DNA of 37,968 nt. Origin: Streptomyces adustus. Its GTDB lineage: Bacteria > Actinomycetota > Actinomycetes > Streptomycetales > Streptomycetaceae. A program made the position numbers and the translations under genes. Position 1 is the first letter of the stretch, and each line of letters begins with the position of its first letter. The notes beneath the pieces are model-generated. The model did not search any database and was not told the DNA's origin. It worked only from the letters and a program-made list of their open reading frames with translations. Below are positions 6,763 through 15,345 of this stretch, piece by piece. Location of the stretch: contig NZ_VJZD01000074.1 of NCBI RefSeq assembly GCF_009377175.1, positions 1-37,968 of the forward strand, given 5' to 3'.

Positions 6763-8634
6763 TCAGGGGGTGGTGGTGTTGGTTCCCAGGAGCCGGAAGA
6801 CTTTGCAGGCGTCCGCCTGCAGGTTTTTCAGGCGCTGGTCGTATTCGGTTTTCGTCCACTGGGGGAGTTCGGTCAGGTCGCGCGTCATTCTGACCTTGCT
6901 GTGCGCGTAGTGCTGGACGCATTTCGAGGTGAAGGTTTTGTTGCCTGCGTCGGAGTTCTCGCGCGGTCCGAAGAAGGTCAGGTTTCCCAGCCGGTTGAGG
7001 AGTTCGGCCATGTCGGTCTGGGGTTCGCCTGGGAGGGGGTTTTGCGGGTAGATGTGCTCGATGGTCACCTGCTGGAGATCGAAGACGGCCATCATGTCCG
7101 GCTTGGGCCGCCCGAGAGCGCCCTGGTCGAGCCAGCCACGGTGATCTTCCAGGGTGGTGAGGAATTCACGGAGGTTTGCCTTCTGGGCGCTTCCTCGGTC
7201 GTAGCGCAGATGATTGTCCAGGCTTACTTTGAAGTGTTCGTCCGGCGCCGACTTGTCGAGCAGCTGTTGGAGTTTGGTGCGCAGCTCGTTCCACTTCACC
7301 TCTTCGCCTCGCGCAGCTGCCTCTCGGACTCTTTTGGCTTCGGCGTAGTAAATGGTCTGGGCTGGGCTTGCGTGCCCGCCGCACACGTTCTTGTACCGGA
7401 AAGCGAAAATTTCCAGCATGAACACAAGCTCGGCGAATTTCTTTTCCGTGGTGCACTGCGCCGCAGCCAGCAGCAGAGGAAGGGCAAGCTCATGCTTGAG
7501 AGTTCTCACCAGCCGGCCGAGCCGGTCCTTCTGCCATGCTGACGCTTCGGGTGTGAACCCCGGTACGACGGAATCCTCGAACGGCCACTCACCTGCCGCG
7601 ATTTTCAGATACGTTTCCTTCTCTTTGGAGAAGCGGGAAATCTGCTGAGATACCTCGGCGGGGGAGAGTGGCGGCTGCTTGGGGAAATATGCGTCACAGA
7701 GCTTCTGGAAGAGCGGTGTCCCGGCACGCGTGCCCGTCGTAGACGGGTAATACGCTTTAAGGAAGGCGCTGACCTTGGCGGCAGGGGTGCTCAGAATCTC
7801 ATCCCATGTCTGGGCGGCAACGCGCTGCTCGTGCGGCTTGCCTTCGAGAAGCTCGAGTGTGTAGCTGCGCAGCAGGTCGGCGTCTTCGAGGGAACGGCCT
7901 CGGTCGTTGAGCACACTGAACAGCTGATAGGCGCGCTCTCGGTCCAGGCAGACGATCTGGATGACGTGGGACTGCACGGTCAGGGCGTGGCGCAGGCGGT
8001 CGAGGCTTGCGACCTTGTCCTTCCAGGAGTCCGCAGCCTCGACGATCGGTTTGATCAGGTTCGTCTGCAGTGCCTTTTGTGCGGCCAGGAGGAGTTCATG
8101 ACTCTCCCGGGAAGCGACGACGTCCCGCCCCTCGAGGAGATCCTGGAACACCTTGTCATCGGCCGTCGAAAGAGACAAGCGCGGACGTTTCTCCATCCGT
8201 CCTTCCGTGACGTTGGAGTGATTCCAGTAGATGAAGCGGTTGCGCATGTCCTCGCAGAGGATATTGGCGGAGTTCGCGGCTCGGTCGTCGCCTGCTCGCC
8301 GTGCTTTGTCGGAGATTTCCTGTGCTGCGGCCGAGATCTCTGAAAGTGTGAGCACGAAGGTGGTGAGGCGTTGCTGGCCGTCGACGATCTGATACCGGTG
8401 TGGCCTTGACTGAGAGTGGTCTGTGTGTTCAATGCAGACAAAGCCGCCGAAGAAATGGCCACGCTGAGAGTTGGACTCTTCCAGGAGGTCTTTGACGTCG
8501 TCGATGAAGGCTGCGGTCTGTTCGTCCCATGCGTATGCCCGCTGGTAGACGGGAACCCAGAACGGGTGATGCTCTTCCAGGAGGGCTCCCATGCCCACGC
8601 TTCGAGGGGATACGGAAGCAGCGCCGAACGCCAT
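6763..8634 (-). CDS. DUF262 + DUF1524 protein (single-chain GmrSD / SspE-like restriction factor)
   Basis: 623 residues from ATG at 8634, which has GAGG four bases upstream; an in-frame GTG at 8667 would add 11 residues. The N-terminal DUF262 domain shows QRAYAWDEQ (about residues 31-39) and YQIVDGQQRLTTF (DGQQR at 85-89), the ParB-like NTPase motif of GmrS. The C-terminal DUF1524 domain shows EHIYPQ (526-531) and LGNLTFFGPREN, the His-Me finger nuclease of GmrD. GmrSD-type enzymes restrict modified DNA, and SspE has the same architecture and works with SspABCD phosphorothioation. The location a few kilobases from dndABCDE makes a PT-linked role plausible, but recognition of PT DNA is not shown by sequence alone. 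It is transcribed alone. Confidence 0.85.
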   Translation of the reverse strand: MAFGAASVSPRSVGMGALLEEHHPFWVPVYQRAYAWDEQTAAFIDDVKDLLEESNSQRGHFFGGFVCIEHTDHSQSRPHRYQIVDGQQRLTTFVLTLSEISAAAQEISDKARRAGDDRAANSANILCEDMRNRFIYWNHSNVTEGRMEKRPRLSLSTADDKVFQDLLEGRDVVASRESHELLLAAQKALQTNLIKPIVEAADSWKDKVASLDRLRHALTVQSHVIQIVCLDRERAYQLFSVLNDRGRSLEDADLLRSYTLELLEGKPHEQRVAAQTWDEILSTPAAKVSAFLKAYYPSTTGTRAGTPLFQKLCDAYFPKQPPLSPAEVSQQISRFSKEKETYLKIAAGEWPFEDSVVPGFTPEASAWQKDRLGRLVRTLKHELALPLLLAAAQCTTEKKFAELVFMLEIFAFRYKNVCGGHASPAQTIYYAEAKRVREAAARGEEVKWNELRTKLQQLLDKSAPDEHFKVSLDNHLRYDRGSAQKANLREFLTTLEDHRGWLDQGALGRPKPDMMAVFDLQQVTIEHIYPQNPLPGEPQTDMAELLNRLGNLTFFGPRENSDAGNKTFTSKCVQHYAHSKVRMTRDLTELPQWTKTEYDQRLKNLQADACKVFRLLGTNTTTP

Positions 8635-9014
8635 GAGACCTCTTTCGAGTGATGAGGGATCCGACACCTCTCACCCACCCTCGGAAACCCCCGGTGGCCG
8701 AGTTGCGCCCCCCACGCGTGTATGACTGGCGATCAGATTAGTTGAAAGCGTTGGTAGATGACCACTGGGCTGCAGGCCAGGGCTGTAGGGAGGACGACGC
8801 AGCAGACGAGCATGAGTTCGTGCATGCCATCGGGGCGCGAACGCTGGGTGCGTTCCCTGACCCGAAGCAGGGCAACGAGGCAAGAGTTGCTCGGCCTTCG
8901 CGTGCTGCGTGGGTTCGCGGGTTTGCGTTCGACGGCGGGGCGTGGATCTTGCAGGTGGTGAGGCGGGGGTCGGGCTGGTGCGTTGTGGCGTACGGCTTGG
9001 GGCTGGTTGTCGGA
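8635..9014. other. Intergenic gap between DUF262 and CoiA-like genes
   Basis: This holds the promoter region of the DUF262/DUF1524 gene on the minus strand (near 8690-8745) and the 3' flank of the CoiA-like gene. Several overlapping frames are open because of GC bias, but none resembles a protein I know or has a ribosome-binding site. No clear hairpin was found. Confidence 0.4.
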
Positions 9015-11450
9015 TCAGCTGAGCGGTCGAGCTTGTGGCGCCTCGTTCGGTTGGTGGCGTTCGCTCCAGAGGGCATGCAGTCTGAGTACGTCGCGGCGCC
9101 ATTGTGTCGGCAACTCGGCTTCCGTGGTCGGCGGGCGGTCGAGGTGGTCGAGGATCCGGGCGTAGAACGGATGGACCTGAAAGTTGTCGTCGGTGACGAG
9201 GGCGGACAGCAGGGGCGCGTCCGGGGTGGTGTCGCTGTCCGCCTGGACGAGGAGCTCCACTTGGTCATCGGGATGGAGGTCGAGGATGCCTGCGTCGACC
9301 TTGGTGCTGAGTTCCGTCCAGGGCACGACGGCGCCCGCTCGTGCGTAGGACTCGAGGACGGAGCGGACCTCACCGCCGAGCTGCTGCAGGGCGTCCAGTG
9401 GGAGACGTCCTGACCGTCTGGCCAGCTCGTCGCTCCAGCGCCCCAGTTCGTCGAGTTCGTCGGTGGTGAGGTAGCGGTCGAGTTTGTCAGCTTCTGCTTC
9501 GGCGTCGTCGACGAGAGTGCGCAGCGCGGCCAGGGGCAGATTCTCGCCTTCGTCTTTGAGGCGCTTGAGGAGGCTGGCGAGCCGGTAACCGGAGACGGTC
9601 GGGCTTCCACCCGACCAGGCTGTCAGCAGGTCGTACTCGGCTGCGGCGGCAGTGCGTACGGCTTGGGCGACGTTTGGGTTGTCGCGCAGCATGGAGAGGA
9701 ATCTCGCGGTCTCTCGTACGGCGCCCCAGTCGCCGGCATCTCTGGCCTCGAGGCTTTGGTCGAGCAGGGCCTCCAGGGCGGCTTGGGCTTCCTGTTCGGC
9801 CCCGGATTGCGGTGCGGTGGCGTCAGGGCCGGCGACGTGGGGGGTCGGGGGACTGGGCGCAGGTGCCTGGGCGGGCGTAGGGGCGCCTGACGACGGCTGG
9901 GCTGAGCCGAGCGCTTGGTAGGCGCGTTGCTGCTCGCGCGTGCGAATTTGTGCCAGTGCATTTCCGGAGAGGTCGCCTTCCCAGCCGAGGCGTTTGAGGA
10001 CGTCGCGGAAGAACGGCGGCGGTTCGTCCGGGCTCTCGGCCAGTTCGACCAGTGAACTCAGCAGGGGAGCGTCCTTGCCGTGGGGGGAGTCGACGGCGGC
10101 GAGGAGTCGTACGCGTTGGTCGTGGCTGATGGCCGTGACAGGGGTGCCCAGAAGCTCGGCAAGTGCTTCCCAGCCGACTGGGCTGCGATGCCGGGCTGCG
10201 GTTTGGAGCGCATCACGGATCACCGTGACGGCATGCGTGTGGTCGACGTCGAGGGGTGTCGGTGTCGGTGTCGGTGCCTGTGGGGTGTGAGTGTTCTCCG
10301 GGACAGCCTTGGATGGTGAGGCGGTCGCGGTGGGGGCCGGTGCGTTTGGAGGACGCAGGCCCTGCCAGGGCTTATGCGCGTTGCCCTCCAGCCGGGCGAT
10401 GCTCTGCGCTGCAATGATGACGTGGGAATCAGACATGCGGCTGTCGCCGGTGAGGGGTAGCCGAAGGGTTGCCGGACCGAGCAGGACCCACAGCTGGTCG
10501 TGGTCGGGTACGGCCGCTTCGGCGGGCAATGATATGCGGCCAGGGGTTGGCGCCGATCCCGTGGACTGGACGAGGGCGTCGTACAGGCGCCGGGGCCCCT
10601 GTGTGCCCGCCACGGCAACGGCGGCGGTGAAGGCCACCGTGCCCGACGCCAGTTGAAAGACGACCGGTGCGGGCTGGGAGACCAGCGTGGGCGGTGCGGG
10701 GGCGGGTGCTTTCGCAGCGGTGTCCGACCTGCGGACCCGAATGCCTTCGTCCGTCTCTTCGAGGTGCGGGGTGAGGATGTTGGAGTCGGTGAGGCGACAG
10801 TGGTTCAGTGTGGTCCACTCGATGGTGTGCCCGGGGAGCTGTGTTCCTATCTGTACCTCACGTGTCGCTCCGACAGTGCGGCACTGCACCCGCAGCGCGT
10901 AGTGCGCAGTGTCGACCTCGTTGTGAGCAAGCATGCTGTCCGGACCGTAGATCCAGTCGGCCCTGCCGCGGGTCGCTTGGTTGAGCTTCTCGCGACGGGC
11001 GAGCCAGGACTTCCACTCCATGCGGTCCAGTTGGACTCGGACAGCGCGACGGCCCCCGTCGAAGGAGACGTTGACGCAACCGCCTGAATCGGCACCGAAC
11101 AGGTCGTACGAGACGCTCACGTCACGTTGGCCCTGCTGTTGAAGCCACTGTTTGAGAGCTTGTCCGACATACAGGTGATCCGCGCTGGACTCGCTGTTCG
11201 AGGTGCGTCGGCACTGCACCGGCGGATGATGTGCGAAGTGGCACTTCTTGCTGGTGTAACGCTTCGCCGACAGCTTCTTCCCGCAGCCGCCGAGGAGCGA
11301 GCCGCAGAAGAAGTCGAGGTTCGGATACCGCGCGAGGAATTCGGGGAACTCGCCGTGATCGAACGGTAGGAAAACCGGTTCGTCCGATCCAGGACGGCCT
11401 GCTACAGCGGTCTGGACCTTGCGGGTGTCTTCTTCCTCGAACGGGCGCAT
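9015..11450 (-). CDS. CoiA-like nuclease-domain protein with long C-terminal extension
   Basis: 811 residues from ATG at 11450. A putative zinc site (FFCGSLLGGCGKKL, then HFAHHP; Cys49, Cys56, His71, His74) and SADHLYVGQALKQWL (89-103), followed by RAVRVQLDRMEW, match the start of CoiA-family proteins, which have a zinc motif ahead of a restriction-endonuclease-like fold. Known CoiA proteins are about half this length. The remaining 600 residues include a Pro/Ala/Thr-rich linker (about 370-420) and an Ala/Glu/Asp-rich helical region, both unrecognised. The start is uncertain: upstream in-frame codons exist, no Shine-Dalgarno is evident, and a TATGAT box sits close to the ATG, which could mean a leaderless mRNA. 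It is divergent from the PT-associated methyltransferase, pointing to a place in the PT/defence region. Confidence 0.7.
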   Translation of the reverse strand: MRPFEEEDTRKVQTAVAGRPGSDEPVFLPFDHGEFPEFLARYPNLDFFCGSLLGGCGKKLSAKRYTSKKCHFAHHPPVQCRRTSNSESSADHLYVGQALKQWLQQQGQRDVSVSYDLFGADSGGCVNVSFDGGRRAVRVQLDRMEWKSWLARREKLNQATRGRADWIYGPDSMLAHNEVDTAHYALRVQCRTVGATREVQIGTQLPGHTIEWTTLNHCRLTDSNILTPHLEETDEGIRVRRSDTAAKAPAPAPPTLVSQPAPVVFQLASGTVAFTAAVAVAGTQGPRRLYDALVQSTGSAPTPGRISLPAEAAVPDHDQLWVLLGPATLRLPLTGDSRMSDSHVIIAAQSIARLEGNAHKPWQGLRPPNAPAPTATASPSKAVPENTHTPQAPTPTPTPLDVDHTHAVTVIRDALQTAARHRSPVGWEALAELLGTPVTAISHDQRVRLLAAVDSPHGKDAPLLSSLVELAESPDEPPPFFRDVLKRLGWEGDLSGNALAQIRTREQQRAYQALGSAQPSSGAPTPAQAPAPSPPTPHVAGPDATAPQSGAEQEAQAALEALLDQSLEARDAGDWGAVRETARFLSMLRDNPNVAQAVRTAAAAEYDLLTAWSGGSPTVSGYRLASLLKRLKDEGENLPLAALRTLVDDAEAEADKLDRYLTTDELDELGRWSDELARRSGRLPLDALQQLGGEVRSVLESYARAGAVVPWTELSTKVDAGILDLHPDDQVELLVQADSDTTPDAPLLSALVTDDNFQVHPFYARILDHLDRPPTTEAELPTQWRRDVLRLHALWSERHQPNEAPQARPLS

Positions 11451-11793
11451 CGAATGGATCACGGGCGGATCATATGTACCCCAAGATCCGGGCTGGCAGC
11501 CAGGTTGCGGCGCCGGGCTCGGGGAAGGCCACGACGGCACCAACCCAGTACCCATGCGGCCTCGGGCAGGAGCTTGATCGCTGGCTGCTCCCAGCTGTCG
11601 AAGCGGGCGTCGCGATCCCCCTGAAGAAGGCCCATGCGCGGGTTCGTGCCAAGACAAAGGCAAGGGCGCGGTCGACTGCTGCACCCGAGATGGCTGGGCG
11701 TTGTGGGGGTTCTTTGTTGGGTGCTCGGGCAGGGTGGGGTGTCTTCTACGCTGCTGTTGTCTTCGGTGGCGGGTGTTGGTGTGGCGTTAAAGG
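11451..11793. promoter_or_regulatory. Divergent promoter region, CoiA-like and PT-associated methyltransferase
   Basis: This 343-base gap must hold both divergent promoters. On the minus strand, TATGAT (bases about 11471-11476) lies close to the CoiA-like ATG. On the plus strand no convincing -10/-35 pair is visible. No repeats or small genes were recognised. Confidence 0.35.
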
Positions 11794-13245
11794 GTGAGTG
11801 TGGTGGTGGAGGGGTTGTGGGGGAGTGATCGCCGGCGTACGGCGATTGGCCGGTTGGCGTTGTCGGTTCCGGCGCGTCAGGCGTTGGCGGATCGTCAGCT
11901 GATGCCGGAGCGGACCGTTCTGGACTATGGATGCGGCCGTGGCGGTGACGTGAAGGCGCTTGAGCGGCTGGATTACCGGGTGGTGGGGTGGGATCCGTAC
12001 TACCGGTCGCAGACCCGGCTCGAGGCCAGCGATGTGGTGCTGCTGACGTATGTGCTGAATGTGATCGAGGATCCGGTGGAGCGTCGGCGGACGCTTGAGC
12101 AGGCGTGGGAGCTGGCTTCGACGCTGCTGGTGGTTTCGGCCCGTCTGACGTGGGAGAGGTCGAAGGTCCGTGGTGAGGAGTTCGGGGACGGGCTGCTGAC
12201 GAGTCGGCAGACGTTTCAGCATCTTTTTGCTGCCAGTGAGCTGCGGCAGTACGTGGAAGAGGTCACCGGCGCCCGGGTGGTTGGCGCAGCACCGGGCATT
12301 GTGTATGCGTTCAAGGACGAGGGTGCCCGTCTGTCCTATCTGGCCCACCGGGTGGTGCCGGATGCCGAGTGGCTGGCTTCGAAAGACACTGCTTCGGCGG
12401 TCAGTGCTCTGGTGGATTTTGTGGAGCGCCGCGGCAGGCCGCCGAGGATTGAGGAAATGCCGCGCGCGGTGGCGGAGTTGCTGGCCCATCTGAAGCCGGG
12501 TGAGTTGAAGCGTCTGGTGCGTGACGGTGCGGATGCTGCGCGGGTAGAGGCGGGGGCCAAGCAGTCGACGCTGAACACGCTGCTGTATCTGGCGGTGGAA
12601 CTCTTCAACGGCCGCGGGCCGTTCGCAAGCTTGCCGGTGGGTTTGCAGCAGGACGTGCGGAGCTTCTTCAGCTCCTACAAGGAGGCTTGCCGGCGGGCGG
12701 ACCGGCTGCTGCTGAAGCTGCGCGACGACAGTTACGTGCGCGGTGCCATGCATGCCTCGGCGGCCGGCAAGCTGACGCCGACGGCGTTGTATGTCCATCG
12801 CCGCGCGATGGAGCGGATTCCCACGGTGCTGCGTCTTTACGAGCACTGCGCGTCGATCGCCGCAGGGCGTCCGCAGGAGTGGACGGTGGCCAAGCTCAAG
12901 CACGACGGGCGGGCGGTGTCGTGGCTTGACTACCCGGACTTTGACCGTGATCCGCATCCGCGGATCGCGTCGTCCTACCTGGTGGACCTGCACACCCTGG
13001 AAGCCTCACACATCTCCTATGCGTCCTCGGCCAACCGCCCGCTGCTGCACCGCAAGCACGAGTTCCTGGCGCCCGACGATGCGGACGTGCCGCGCTACCA
13101 GCGGCTGACCGATGCAGAGGTGCGCGCGGGGCTTTACCAGCACCCGCACCTGATCGGGACCGAGAACGGCTGGAACGCCGAGCTGATCAGATGCGGGCGG
13201 CAGCTGCGCGGGCACCGTCTGGTGCGCCGCCCTGATGCTGTGTAG
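11794..13245 (+). CDS. DNA phosphorothioation-associated putative methyltransferase
   Basis: 483 residues from GTG. TAIGRLALSVPARQAL leads into ERTVLDYGCGRGGDVKALE (SAM-binding motif I, about residues 43-61), then VVGWDPYYR and VVLLTYVLNVIEDPVERRRTL, the order typical of the PT-associated putative methyltransferase family (TIGR04096-type). The C-terminal 280 residues are unique to this family, with a WLDYPDFDRDPHPRIASSYLVDL block. Its substrate is unknown; members are found beside dnd genes. The position about 620 bases from the 3' end of dndA supports the call. A GGG lies just upstream of the chosen GTG; several following in-frame GTG codons are alternatives. Confidence 0.85.
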   Translation: MSVVVEGLWGSDRRRTAIGRLALSVPARQALADRQLMPERTVLDYGCGRGGDVKALERLDYRVVGWDPYYRSQTRLEASDVVLLTYVLNVIEDPVERRRTLEQAWELASTLLVVSARLTWERSKVRGEEFGDGLLTSRQTFQHLFAASELRQYVEEVTGARVVGAAPGIVYAFKDEGARLSYLAHRVVPDAEWLASKDTASAVSALVDFVERRGRPPRIEEMPRAVAELLAHLKPGELKRLVRDGADAARVEAGAKQSTLNTLLYLAVELFNGRGPFASLPVGLQQDVRSFFSSYKEACRRADRLLLKLRDDSYVRGAMHASAAGKLTPTALYVHRRAMERIPTVLRLYEHCASIAAGRPQEWTVAKLKHDGRAVSWLDYPDFDRDPHPRIASSYLVDLHTLEASHISYASSANRPLLHRKHEFLAPDDADVPRYQRLTDAEVRAGLYQHPHLIGTENGWNAELIRCGRQLRGHRLVRRPDAV

Positions 13246-13324
13246 TGCTGTGCTGGTGCAGGCGCCGGGTTGGCCGTTGCGGCGGGTTGGATGTGTGGCG
13301 GCATGTGGTTGGCAAGGAGAGAAC

Positions 13325-13552
13325 ATGGCATGGATGGCACAACAGCCCGCGTTTGAGCCGGTCGGTAAGCCTGACTGTCTGACGGAGCAGCAGTGGGCTG
13401 CACTGGCCCTCGCTGTCCTTGGCAGCGTTGCTGAGGGCTGCGAGCGGGCTGGGATCAGGGGCGAGTGGGCGTCGGATCTGGGGGTGGCTGCGGTGAAGGG
13501 GGTGCGGGTGCGGCTGGAGGAGCTGGCCCTGGGGGAGGCGCCGGATGGATGA
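13325..13552 (+). CDS. Small hypothetical protein (75 aa) downstream of the PT-associated methyltransferase
   Basis: 75 residues from ATG with AAGGAGA seven bases or so upstream, a strong ribosome-binding site that argues for a real gene. The protein (QPAFEPVGKPDCLTEQQW then WASDLGVAAVKGVRVRLEEL) is probably a short helical bundle with no motif I recognise. It follows the methyltransferase by 79 bases on the same strand and converges on dndA, so it may be co-transcribed with the methyltransferase. Confidence 0.6.
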   Translation: MAWMAQQPAFEPVGKPDCLTEQQWAALALAVLGSVAEGCERAGIRGEWASDLGVAAVKGVRVRLEELALGEAPDG

Positions 13553-13863
13553 GCTGGGATAGCGGCTCGCTGCGCTCGCGTGTGACGGCAGGCGTGCAGG
13601 CGTGCCTGTCCCGCCGCATTGGTGATGGCGGTATCGGTGCTGCCGGCCCCACCGGAACAGGTTTGCCTTGGACCTGCAGACGTGTTCAGTTCCGGCTTGA
13701 AGCGCCCAGCCCGAAGCCGTTCATCCTGTTCAGCGGTGGAACCAGGCCAGGGCGGAAGCGGCACCGGGTTTGCCCTGGAGCCGTGTCAAGCCCGATGGGC
13801 GGGTCCGGCTGCAACGGTCACGCCGGGTGGACCCTTCACGGCCAGAGCAGGAGCCGGGGCACC
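13553..13863. other. Gap between convergent small ORF and dndA
   Basis: No gene is supported. CCAGGGC (13747-13753) and GCCCTGG (13772-13778) could form a 7-bp hairpin terminating either or both convergent transcripts. Nothing else was recognised. Confidence 0.35.
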
Positions 13864-15009
13864 TCAAGGCTGGGCGGGCTGCATGTGGGCGATGGTCTCG
13901 GCTACCGGCAGCGGGTCGAAGTCGGCCGTTTGGGCGGGGAACCAGGAGAACCTGAGCCCGTTGGCGGCCACCTCATCGTTAAGGCCCATGGCTTGTAGGA
14001 CGTGGCTGGGGGTGTAGGAGGCGCTGGTGCACGCCGATCCGGTGGCGATGGCGACCTGGTCTTTGAGGCGGACGATGAGGGCTTCGGCGTTGAGCTGGTC
14101 GAAGGTGACGTTGAGGATGTGCGGCAGGCTGTGGTCGGGGTCACCGTTGACGGTGAAGCGGGTCGCACTGAGCGCTTTGAGCAGCTGCTCGCGCATGGCA
14201 CGGGCTTCGCGTTCCCAGTTGTCGCGGCGCTCGTGGAAGAGCCTGGACGCCTCGTACAGGCCCATGATCAACGGGACCGGGAGGGTGCCGGGGCGCAGTT
14301 TGCGCTCCTGCCCGCCGCCGAACATGATCGGCTCCAGCGGCACCTTGTCCCAGCCCCGGCGCCGGGTCACCAGGGCGCCGATGCCCTTCGGCGCGCCGAT
14401 CTTGTGGCCGCTGATGCTGATCAGGTCGATCGGTGCGGTCAGGTCTGCGGGCAGCTTGCCGTAGCCCTGGGCGGCGTCGACGTGCAGGAAGGTGGGCGTG
14501 GCGCGCAGCTTTTCGGCTAGCTCGGCGACCGGCTGGATGACGCCGGTTTCGTTGTTGACGTGCATCAGCGACACCGCCAGGGTGTCCGGGCGCAGCCGCT
14601 CCATCACTGCCTGCGTTGTGATGCGGCCGGAGGGGCCGGGGGAGAGGAAGTCGACCTCGAAGCCGCGGGCCTCTTGCAGATGCATCAGGGGCTCGATGAC
14701 GGCCTTGTGCTCGATGGCCGAGGTGATGATGTGCTTCCGGCCCGTTTTCTCACCGTGCGGGGCGAGGCCGAGCAGGGCGATGTTGTTGGACTCCGTCGCC
14801 CCACTGGTGAAGATCACTTCTTCGGTCTTCGCGCCGACGGTGGTGGCGATGAAGGAACGGGCTTGCTGGACCGCCTTCTTGGCGCGGGCGCCGTATTCGT
14901 GGGTGCGGCTGCCGGCGTTGCCGAAGTCCTCGGTCATCCAGTGCAGGACGACCTCGGCGACCTTCGGGTCCACCCGTGTCGTTGCCGCCACATCCAGATA
15001 CGCCACCAC
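13864..15009 (-). CDS. dndA: Cysteine desulfurase DndA (DNA phosphorothioation)
   Basis: A pyridoxal-phosphate enzyme that takes sulfur from L-cysteine, forms a persulfide and passes it to DndC for backbone sulfur insertion. 381 residues from GTG at 15009, chosen because GAGGCGG lies at the right distance and because it puts the catalytic cysteine (TGSACTSAS) at residue 327, the position reported for Streptomyces DndA. YLDVAATTRVDP at the N-terminus, HVDAAQGYGK, the PLP lysine in SGHKIGAPKG (Lys203) and GGGQERKLRPGT are all present. Upstream in-frame starts would extend into the inverted repeat at 15042-15077. It is divergent from dndBCDE across a shared regulatory gap, as in S. lividans. Confidence 0.95.
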   Translation of the reverse strand: MVAYLDVAATTRVDPKVAEVVLHWMTEDFGNAGSRTHEYGARAKKAVQQARSFIATTVGAKTEEVIFTSGATESNNIALLGLAPHGEKTGRKHIITSAIEHKAVIEPLMHLQEARGFEVDFLSPGPSGRITTQAVMERLRPDTLAVSLMHVNNETGVIQPVAELAEKLRATPTFLHVDAAQGYGKLPADLTAPIDLISISGHKIGAPKGIGALVTRRRGWDKVPLEPIMFGGGQERKLRPGTLPVPLIMGLYEASRLFHERRDNWEREARAMREQLLKALSATRFTVNGDPDHSLPHILNVTFDQLNAEALIVRLKDQVAIATGSACTSASYTPSHVLQAMGLNDEVAANGLRFSWFPAQTADFDPLPVAETIAHMQPAQP

Positions 15010-15041
15010 AGCGCTCACCCGCCTCAGAGCTCTTCCACTAC

Positions 15042-15077
15042 CCAGCGTGTACGTGAAGTGCTTAACGTACACGCTGG
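15042..15077. promoter_or_regulatory. 13-bp perfect inverted repeat, dndA side of the dnd regulatory region
   Basis: CCAGCGTGTACGT (15042-15054) and ACGTACACGCTGG (15065-15077) are exact inverted arms with a 10-base spacer. Each arm carries the GTACGT core found again near dndB. The element lies 33 bases upstream of the dndA start, so it is a likely operator over the dndA promoter. Confidence 0.7.
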
Positions 15078-15126
15078 ACCGCCGCCGCACGAAGCGCCCC
15101 TCGCCATCGCACGCACCGCACCCCCT

Positions 15127-15176
15127 CCCGGGTACCGCGCCGCCCCCGGGTACCGCGCCGCCCCCGGGTATCGCGC
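15127..15176. repeat. Tandem 18-bp repeat, three copies
   Basis: CCCGGGTA(C/T)CGCGC begins at 15127, 15145 and 15163, an exact 18-base period with one variant base in the third copy. It lies in the middle of the dndA-dndB gap. Role unknown; it could be a spacer, a recombination product or a protein-binding array. Confidence 0.75.
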
Positions 15177-15267
15177 GCTCCCGGGCACGCTCAACTTTCG
15201 GCTGCCCGTGCGTCTTCCCGTCTGGGCGGCGGTGTGGGTGCCGTCACGTGCACGAGTGCGGCTTCGT

Positions 15268-15331
15268 GTACGTCATCTGCTGGTCTGAGTACGTCGACAG
15301 AAAAGTGACGTACGTTTCTCGGGAGACGTAC
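15268..15331. promoter_or_regulatory. Nested GTACGTC/GACGTAC half-site array upstream of dndB
   Basis: GTACGTC occurs at 15268-15274 and 15289-15295, and its inverse GACGTAC at 15307-15313 and 15325-15331. The inner and outer pairs share almost the same centre (about 15300), forming nested inverted repeats. The two GACGTAC copies are 18 bases apart and bracket the expected -35 region of the dndB promoter, which suits a repressor that covers the promoter cooperatively. Confidence 0.7.
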
Positions 15332-15339
15332 CGGCACGC

Positions 15340-15345
15340 TAGAGT
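15340..15345 (+). promoter_or_regulatory. Probable -10 box of a leaderless dndBCDE promoter
   Basis: TAGAGT ends six bases before the dndB GTG, the spacing at which transcription would begin at the start codon itself. No Shine-Dalgarno precedes dndB, which agrees with a leaderless mRNA, a common type in Streptomyces. The -35 hexamer would fall near 15316-15321, between two GACGTAC half-sites. Confidence 0.5.

Noticed and set aside
9015..11450. Plain competence protein CoiA
   Set aside because: The N-terminal motifs fit, but the protein is roughly twice the normal length and lies among defence genes, so naming it coiA would mislead.
15127..15176. CRISPR array
   Set aside because: Only three 14-base units with 4-base spacers of the same sequence; no unique spacers and no cas genes in the window.
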